Assembly: GCA_018263115.1 (NCBI GenBank)
Contig: JADFDC010000001.1
Span: 1 to 64,000 of the forward strand
DNA length: 64,000 nucleotides
Source of the DNA: Thiobacillus sp.
GTDB taxonomy: Bacteria; Pseudomonadota; Gammaproteobacteria; Burkholderiales; Thiobacillaceae
Direction of reading: 5' to 3'
The notes under the pieces were generated by a model, which worked only from the letters and a program-made list of their open reading frames with translations, was not told the origin of the DNA and searched no databases. A program made the position numbers and the translations under genes. The stretch's first letter is position 1. Each line of letters opens with the position of its first letter. This document shows, in pieces, positions 59,512-64,000 of the stretch.

Positions 59512-59967
59512 TCAGTGCGTTACCCGGGTAGTGCCACTGCCAGAAAGCACCCGGACTCTGTCACCGACCCGGAATTCTTCGTCCGCCGCCTGGGTAATGG
59601 CCAGCAGGCGGCCAGAGTCCAGCTTGACCGTGATTTCAACGCCTTCCTGGCGGGTGACGACCTCTTCCGCTGCCGCACCGCCAAGACCGCCCAGCACGGC
59701 GCCGACTGCGGCACCGACCGCGCTGCCTTTGCCGGAACCAACCGTGCTGCCCGCGACACCGCCAACAACGGCGCCCGCACCTGCGCCGACCGGAGACTTG
59801 GTGCCTTCAATCTTCACTGTGCGTACGGACTCGACAATGCCCATTTGCACTTCCTGAACTTTTCTGGCCTGTTCGCGCGAATAATCCTTGCTGCCAAGAC
59901 CGGCGGGGCAGCCGGTCAACAGCACGCTGGATGCGGTAATCAGGGTGAGTACGGCAAGCTTGTTCAT
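59512..59967 (-). CDS. Glycine-zipper outer membrane lipoprotein (SlyB-like)
   Basis: 151 aa lipoprotein. The signal peptide MNKLAVLTLITASSVLLTGC ends in a lipobox (LTGC). A glycine-zipper segment rich in GxxxG (VVGGVAGSTVGSGKGSAVGA, AVGAVLGGLGGAAAEE) follows, likely inserted in a membrane, then a small beta domain, VEITVKLDSGRLLAITQAAD. SlyB/Pcp-type proteins aid envelope stability; this assignment is by pattern. GGGAG lies seven bases before ATG 59967. Confidence 0.88.
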   Translation of the reverse strand: MNKLAVLTLITASSVLLTGCPAGLGSKDYSREQARKVQEVQMGIVESVRTVKIEGTKSPVGAGAGAVVGGVAGSTVGSGKGSAVGAAVGAVLGGLGGAAAEEVVTRQEGVEITVKLDSGRLLAITQAADEEFRVGDRVRVLSGSGTTRVTH

Positions 59968-59985
59968 GATGTCACTCCCATTCAT

Positions 59986-60918
59986 TCATAGACGATAGCC
60001 GAAGGATTCGGCAAAGCGGGTTTCGATCTCCATCCGGCTGGGGGCGTGATTCTGTCCACCTCGGCTTTCAATCTTGATCGCACCCATGAGACTCGCCAGG
60101 CGGCCTGTAGTTTCCCAATCCAGGTCATTGACGATGCCATACAGCAGACCTGCCCGGAAGGCATCGCCGCATCCGGTTGGATCGACCACCTGACTGACAG
60201 GCGCGGCCGGGATGGACAGCATCTTGCCTTCGACATAAATATCAGAACCATCCGCGCCTTTGGTCATGATCAGGGCGCTGACCTCGTTTGCCAGTTCTGT
60301 CAGCGACTTGCCGGTACGCGCTTGCAACAGTTGCGCTTCATAATCATTGAGGGTGACATAGTCCGCCTGCCTGACCATGGCCATTAATTCTTCGCCATTG
60401 AAGAGCGGCATGCCTTGGCCCGGGTCGAAAATGAAAGGAATATCAGCTTGTTCGAATTGCGCGCAATGATTGAGCATGCCATCGCGCCCATCCGGCGAGA
60501 CGATGCCAAGGCGGATATCATCCGCTGACCGGACATCATTGAGATGAGAGTGGTTCATGGCGCCGGGATGGAAGGCGGTGATCTGGTTGTCGGACAGATC
60601 CGTCGTGATGAACGCCTGGGCGGTATAACTTCCGGGTACGGTGCGCACACATTCCTGCGAGAGTTCAAGACTTTCAAGCCTTGAAGCGTATGGTGAGAAA
60701 TCTTCCCCGATCGTCGCCATGATGATCGGTTCGCCGCCCAGCAGTTTGAGGTTATAGGCGATATTCCCCGCGCATCCACCGAATTCGCGGCGCATGTCGG
60801 GCACCAGGAATGACACGTTCAGAATATGAATCTTGTCCGGCAGAATGTGGTGCTTGAAATGATCATGGAAGACCATAATGGAGTCAAAGGCTAGTGAACC
60901 GCATATCAGGGTGCGCAT
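59986..60918 (-). CDS. PfkB-family carbohydrate or nucleoside kinase
   Basis: 310 aa ribokinase/PfkB fold. Visible are the early LICGSLAFDSIMVF, the glycine pair region REFGGCAGNIAYNLKLLGGE, the ATP-site ALIMTKGADGSDIYVEG and the signature VVDPTGCGDAFRAGLLYG with the catalytic Asp. The pattern is closest to the adenosine-kinase-like branch found in proteobacteria. It is upstream of the glycine-zipper gene on the same strand with a 18-base gap. Substrate uncertain: adenosine or a sugar. Confidence 0.88.
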   Translation of the reverse strand: MRTLICGSLAFDSIMVFHDHFKHHILPDKIHILNVSFLVPDMRREFGGCAGNIAYNLKLLGGEPIIMATIGEDFSPYASRLESLELSQECVRTVPGSYTAQAFITTDLSDNQITAFHPGAMNHSHLNDVRSADDIRLGIVSPDGRDGMLNHCAQFEQADIPFIFDPGQGMPLFNGEELMAMVRQADYVTLNDYEAQLLQARTGKSLTELANEVSALIMTKGADGSDIYVEGKMLSIPAAPVSQVVDPTGCGDAFRAGLLYGIVNDLDWETTGRLASLMGAIKIESRGGQNHAPSRMEIETRFAESFGYRL

Positions 60919-61010
60919 GATGGTTTGGGAGAATGAAATATCGGCATTATAAGGCGTGACTCGAGTCAGCCTTGACTGGATTGGAGAAGACTGGATTGGA
61001 GGGAAGGAAA

Positions 61011-61343
61011 ATGAAACATGGTCTGATTTTATTGGCAGTTATCGTGCTTGCGGGGTGTACACAGGAGCAGCAAAACCAGCTGGGGCGAGGGATACAGAAC
61101 TGGACCGGCACCAATGGCGTGCTGGAAATATACTTTGGTGACAGGCTCGCGAAGCGTTTTTTGCGCATAGACAAAATCAGCACTGCAATTGGAACGAGTG
61201 ATGATTTTGCGCGCAGCTATCGTTATGGTTATGGGTATCTGGATGAAAACCTGAATTTTCAGGTTGATGAAGGCGAGAAAAAAGTCTACTTCGAGTTTAG
61301 CGACTACTCGACACCGTATGTTTTCTTTGAAAGCCCGCGATAA
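61011..61343 (+). CDS. Small lipoprotein of unknown function
   Basis: 110 aa. The signal peptide and lipobox are MKHGLILLAVIVLAGC. The mature domain has QEQQNQLGRGIQNWTGTNGV, LEIYFGDRLAKRFLRIDKIS and a tyrosine-rich ARSYRYGYGYLDENLNFQVD. No family is recognised. GGAAGG precedes ATG 61011. A 15-base tandem duplication (GACTGGATTGGAGAA, 60974-60988 and 60989-61003) lies directly upstream and holds the ribosome-site region. Confidence 0.8.
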   Translation: MKHGLILLAVIVLAGCTQEQQNQLGRGIQNWTGTNGVLEIYFGDRLAKRFLRIDKISTAIGTSDDFARSYRYGYGYLDENLNFQVDEGEKKVYFEFSDYSTPYVFFESPR

Positions 61344-61349
61344 AGCAAC

Positions 61350-62954
61350 TCAGACCAGCGACTTCCAGGCGTTACCGGTGCGCAAGGCCCTGAGCAGAAC
61401 GATGTCTCGATAGGTCGCGGGGTCAAAGCCCATTCGGCTGCCTCCCCTGCGATCATAGATCAGGTCATCCAGGTACGCATTGACCTGATCGGTCGGCCAA
61501 AGGCGTACCAGTTCGGACATGATGTGTGAATAGGACTCCAGCCCATGGCCCGCCGGGTTTGTCTCGGCTTCGCTGTAAGCAGGCATTGCGACGTTGAAAT
61601 GCAGCTTGATTTTCTGGCGATAACTCTCGTATTTGCTTTCGGCGCTTTCACGCTTGAGCAGGTCAAGCAACAGTAGCCAGGGGACTGGCGATTCATCCGG
61701 TGTTTTCTCAATGTGGTCTTCAAGCATGTGTATGGCCAGGTCCGAGTGGCCATGGGCGACAAAGACCTCAACCTCGTCAGCCACACTATCCTTGACCTCG
61801 GTGCCCTCGTTCGAATGGGCGGACAGTGGACTGACATTCGGCTGGATGTCAGGAAAAGCGGGTTGAGCGGCGCGCGCCGCTTTGATTATAGTGGGCAGCT
61901 CTTTTTCTTTCTCGGCAGGATGCATGGACAAGGGTGAAGCGGGTACAGCCAGGGGCTCAGTGTCCTGGTATCGCTCGACCGGGATCTGCCGGCGCCGCCG
62001 GTAAAGGGCGTAAGCGGCACCACCCGTAAGCAGGGCGAATCCGAGCATGAAGTAAGGCCACCCTGCGCCATCGGATGATTTCCTGGGCGGGGATGTTTGC
62101 GAGAGTCCGGGCTGGGCGGTTTTGGCCCGAGCCTGTTCGAGCTCGGCATTGCGCTTTTGCAGGGAGGCAAGAAGCTGTTCCAGGTGTACCACTTTCCGCG
62201 AAAGGGCCGTGTTCTCATCAGTCAGTTCGACGGGTGTCAAAGGCACTTCAGCCTTGCGGTTCATGTCCAGCACACTCACATCCATGTCGAGTGCCAACTG
62301 GGCGGATTCCGGAGAATAGGTGCGGCGGCTTCCGGAAAGAATCAGTCGGGGGCCATCGCTTGCGGATTTATTGATGCGGCTAGAGCTGTTTCGGGGTGCG
62401 GTCCGGGTGACGCGGCTGCCAGCGGCGGCATGGCGGCTGTTGGCTTTTCTGGTGGTTTTGGCGAGGGCAGGCGGCTGAATGCTTTTTGCAGCGGGCGTGT
62501 CTGAATTGCTCGCCACGACAGGAACGGCGTCTGGCAAGGCGGGCGGATCAAGCAGCACGGCATAATCACGTTGTATCCGCTCGGGACAGACAGTCGATAC
62601 CGTAAACATCATGGCGGGCTCATTGACCGCCTGCCGGGTTTGAATCCGCAGGCTGGCATGGTCGCGCGATTGTTCCAGCTTCACACGCATATCGCTGGGT
62701 AAAACCATGGAATCGCCATTTGGCGAAACGATCTTGAAGCAATCGGGATTTAGATCCTTCCCGTCCCCCAACAGGGAAATGCGCGCATTCAGGGGTTGAC
62801 CCAGGCTCGAGGAGACCGTCAGGTCTCCAAGTCCCAATGCAAATGCCGGAACAGTGGCTGCCATTGCCAGCCCGTAGATCATCCAGCGAAAAGTAAGGTA
62901 AATCTGCGCCAAGTTTCTGATTATTCTATGAAGTGTTGTTCTTATTCCGGCCAT
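61350..62954 (-). CDS. FimV-like peptidoglycan-associated pilus regulator
   Basis: 534 aa. A signal/anchor (MIYGLAMAATVPAFALGLGD) leads into the FimV N-terminal domain: LTVSSSLGQPLNARISLLGD, then PSDMRVKLEQSRDHASLRIQ. A coiled coil (LSRKVVHLEQLLASLQKRNA) and one transmembrane segment (WPYFMLGFALLTGGAAYALY) follow. The cytoplasmic tail contains a FimV/TPR-like end (AIHMLEDHIEKTPDESPVPW). FimV proteins support type IV pilus function and cAMP signalling in Pseudomonas. It is shorter than classic FimV, so fimV is not assigned as symbol. Confidence 0.88.
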   Translation of the reverse strand: MAGIRTTLHRIIRNLAQIYLTFRWMIYGLAMAATVPAFALGLGDLTVSSSLGQPLNARISLLGDGKDLNPDCFKIVSPNGDSMVLPSDMRVKLEQSRDHASLRIQTRQAVNEPAMMFTVSTVCPERIQRDYAVLLDPPALPDAVPVVASNSDTPAAKSIQPPALAKTTRKANSRHAAAGSRVTRTAPRNSSSRINKSASDGPRLILSGSRRTYSPESAQLALDMDVSVLDMNRKAEVPLTPVELTDENTALSRKVVHLEQLLASLQKRNAELEQARAKTAQPGLSQTSPPRKSSDGAGWPYFMLGFALLTGGAAYALYRRRRQIPVERYQDTEPLAVPASPLSMHPAEKEKELPTIIKAARAAQPAFPDIQPNVSPLSAHSNEGTEVKDSVADEVEVFVAHGHSDLAIHMLEDHIEKTPDESPVPWLLLLDLLKRESAESKYESYRQKIKLHFNVAMPAYSEAETNPAGHGLESYSHIMSELVRLWPTDQVNAYLDDLIYDRRGGSRMGFDPATYRDIVLLRALRTGNAWKSLV

Positions 62955-62997
62955 CGGAACCTTAAACTTTAACTAAAACAGCAAGTAATCTGCCTGG

Positions 62998-63366
62998 CTA
63001 ATCCAGAAGCACAAAAAACCATACGGAAGCGGCCAGTGCTAAAGAGATAAAAACGGCCGCGCTGCCCATGTCCTTTGCCTGTTTGGCCAACTCGTGAGTT
63101 TCCGGCGATGCCTTGTCCACGATTGCCTCAATCCCTGAATTCAATAGTTCCACAACCAGCACCAACAGCACAACACTGCAAAGCAAGGCTTTCTCCACGC
63201 CTGATTTCCCCAGCCAGGTACCCAGAGGCAACAGAAATGCTGCCAGCACTAGCTCTTGTCGGAAAGCGTCTTCTTGTCGGAATGCAGCTTTAAGACCATC
63301 AAAGGAATAAAACAGGGCGTTCCAGACCCTAACCAACCCCGTTTTGCCTTTAAAGGGAGATGTCAT
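62998..63366 (-). CDS. dgkA: DgkA, diacylglycerol kinase
   Basis: 122 aa, the exact usual length of the small trimeric membrane kinase. It recycles diacylglycerol to phosphatidate. Three transmembrane helices are visible, with FKGKTGLVRVWNALFYSFDG at the N-terminus and the signature VVELLNSGIEAIVDKASPET in the middle. The frame reads 15 codons further upstream to a GTG, but ATG 63366 gives the conserved MTSPFKGKTG start. Confidence 0.94.
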   Translation of the reverse strand: MTSPFKGKTGLVRVWNALFYSFDGLKAAFRQEDAFRQELVLAAFLLPLGTWLGKSGVEKALLCSVVLLVLVVELLNSGIEAIVDKASPETHELAKQAKDMGSAAVFISLALAASVWFFVLLD

Positions 63367-63427
63367 GACGCGATTATGCCGTATCTTGTGGGCTAATTCG
63401 GGTTTTTGCACTTAACTTCGGCGAATT

Positions 63428-64000
63428 TTACGCTTTGAATGTCAAGTCAAGTTCACGTGCTGCCTTGACGTCATCCAGGCGGCGCACGGGCTGGGTATAA
63501 GGTGCACCTTTGACATTTTCAGGGTCGGTATGCGCTTCCTGCTTGATGTTGATGCAGGCCTGGACAAATGCATCAAGTGTTTCCTTGCTCTCTGTTTCAG
63601 AGGGTTCGATCAGCAGGCATTCAGGCACCAGCAAAGGAAAGTAGGTGGTAGGTGCATGGAAGCCGTAATCCAATAGTCTTTTGGCGAAGTCCATGGCAGT
63701 AACGCCGGTCTCGTCCTTGAGTTTTTTCAGCGTGACAATGAATTCATGGCTGGCCCGGCGGCCCGGATAAGCCAGTTCAAATCCGGCCTCGCGCAGCCGG
63801 GCCATCAGGTAATTGGCATTGAGCGTGGCGAATTCGGCTACGCGGTGCATGCCTTCCGCGCCAAGCAGGCGTGCATAGATGTACGCACGCAGCAACACAC
63901 CCGCGTTGCCGCCATTGGCGCTCATGCGGCCGATGGTTTGCGGCAGGTCGTCTTCCACAGCATTGCGGAAACTGCCCCTGTCATTGATGACGACAGGTAC
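63428..64000 (-). CDS. gcvPB: Glycine decarboxylase subunit 2, C-terminal part
   Basis: 191 codons up to the right edge; the start is outside the window. GcvPB is the PLP-bearing subunit of two-subunit glycine dehydrogenase in the glycine cleavage system. The visible part begins VPVVINDRGSFRNAVEDDLP and includes NGGNAGVLLRAYIYARLLGA, RVAEFATLNANYLMARLREA and DYGFHAPTTYFPLLVPECLL with the family terminus EPTESE-like LIEPSETESKETLD. The PLP lysine lies upstream, outside the window. Partner gcvPA should be further upstream of it. Confidence 0.93.
   Translation of the reverse strand, partial: VPVVINDRGSFRNAVEDDLPQTIGRMSANGGNAGVLLRAYIYARLLGAEGMHRVAEFATLNANYLMARLREAGFELAYPGRRASHEFIVTLKKLKDETGVTAMDFAKRLLDYGFHAPTTYFPLLVPECLLIEPSETESKETLDAFVQACINIKQEAHTDPENVKGAPYTQPVRRLDDVKAARELDLTFKA

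Overview
The window reads as a chromosomal segment of a Gram-negative betaproteobacterium. The case rests on a canonical dcw (division and cell wall) cluster, an FtsZ ending in an IPAFLRKQAD-type tail, the DUF721/DciA-secA pair, LpxC, WaaA, a Chp/Pil twitching chemosensory operon and cytochrome c5. A member of the Nitrosomonadales (Sulfuricella/Gallionella-like) is plausible, but that is inference. Most genes are GC-rich with short or overlapping junctions (ATGA, TGATG). AT-richer patches mark accessory DNA.

Layout. 1-10613: peptidoglycan and division operon mraY(partial)-murD-ftsW-murG-murC-murB-ddl-ftsQ-ftsA-ftsZ, closed by a terminator. 10759-16566: an insertion between ftsZ and lpxC holding a Memo-AMMECR1 fusion, its radical SAM partner, an alpha/beta hydrolase, a phosphoribosyltransferase, archease and the RNA ligase RtcB. 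16672-21944: lpxC, a small membrane protein, an HDOD protein, a DUF721 (DciA-like) protein and secA. 21974-25216: a MidA/NDUFAF7-type methyltransferase, a pteridine-reductase-like SDR, then a toxin-antitoxin cassette flanked by a duplicated SDR 3' end, and a 47-codon gene with a strong terminator.

25221-32147: UDP-glucuronate epimerase, waaA, tolC-rhodanese-pcm, then a TPP riboswitch and thiC. 32290-33481: a two-gene operon of a class III nucleotide cyclase and a three-TM DUF5706-like effector, which fits a Pycsar anti-phage system. 33746-37298: a decayed duplicate of the selO 5' end, a TonB-like protein, an exported protein and intact selO. 37315-39531: a palindromic repeat element, a HTH regulator with small exported proteins and a palindrome-rich control region. 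39619-51450: uppP, a coiled-coil exported protein, the chpA-pilJ-pilI-pilH-pilG chemosensory operon (minus strand) and a haem-binding Tll0287-like protein.

51634-64000: an exported protein of unknown function, fructosamine kinase, a DUF971 protein, tRNA-Arg(CCG), a dihaem cytochrome c5, a Sel1-repeat protein, a Rep-type helicase, apaH, an acyltransferase, a glycine-zipper lipoprotein, a PfkB kinase, a small lipoprotein, a FimV-like protein, dgkA and the C-terminal part of gcvPB. FimV-like, ChpA and PilGHIJ are the window's pilus/chemosensory components. The dcw, lpxC, uppP, waaA and dgkA genes together cover much of envelope biogenesis.

The most notable accessory features are the Pycsar-like pair, the AmmeMemoRadiSam/RtcB block, and two accessory insertions that each lie beside a partial duplicate of a host gene.
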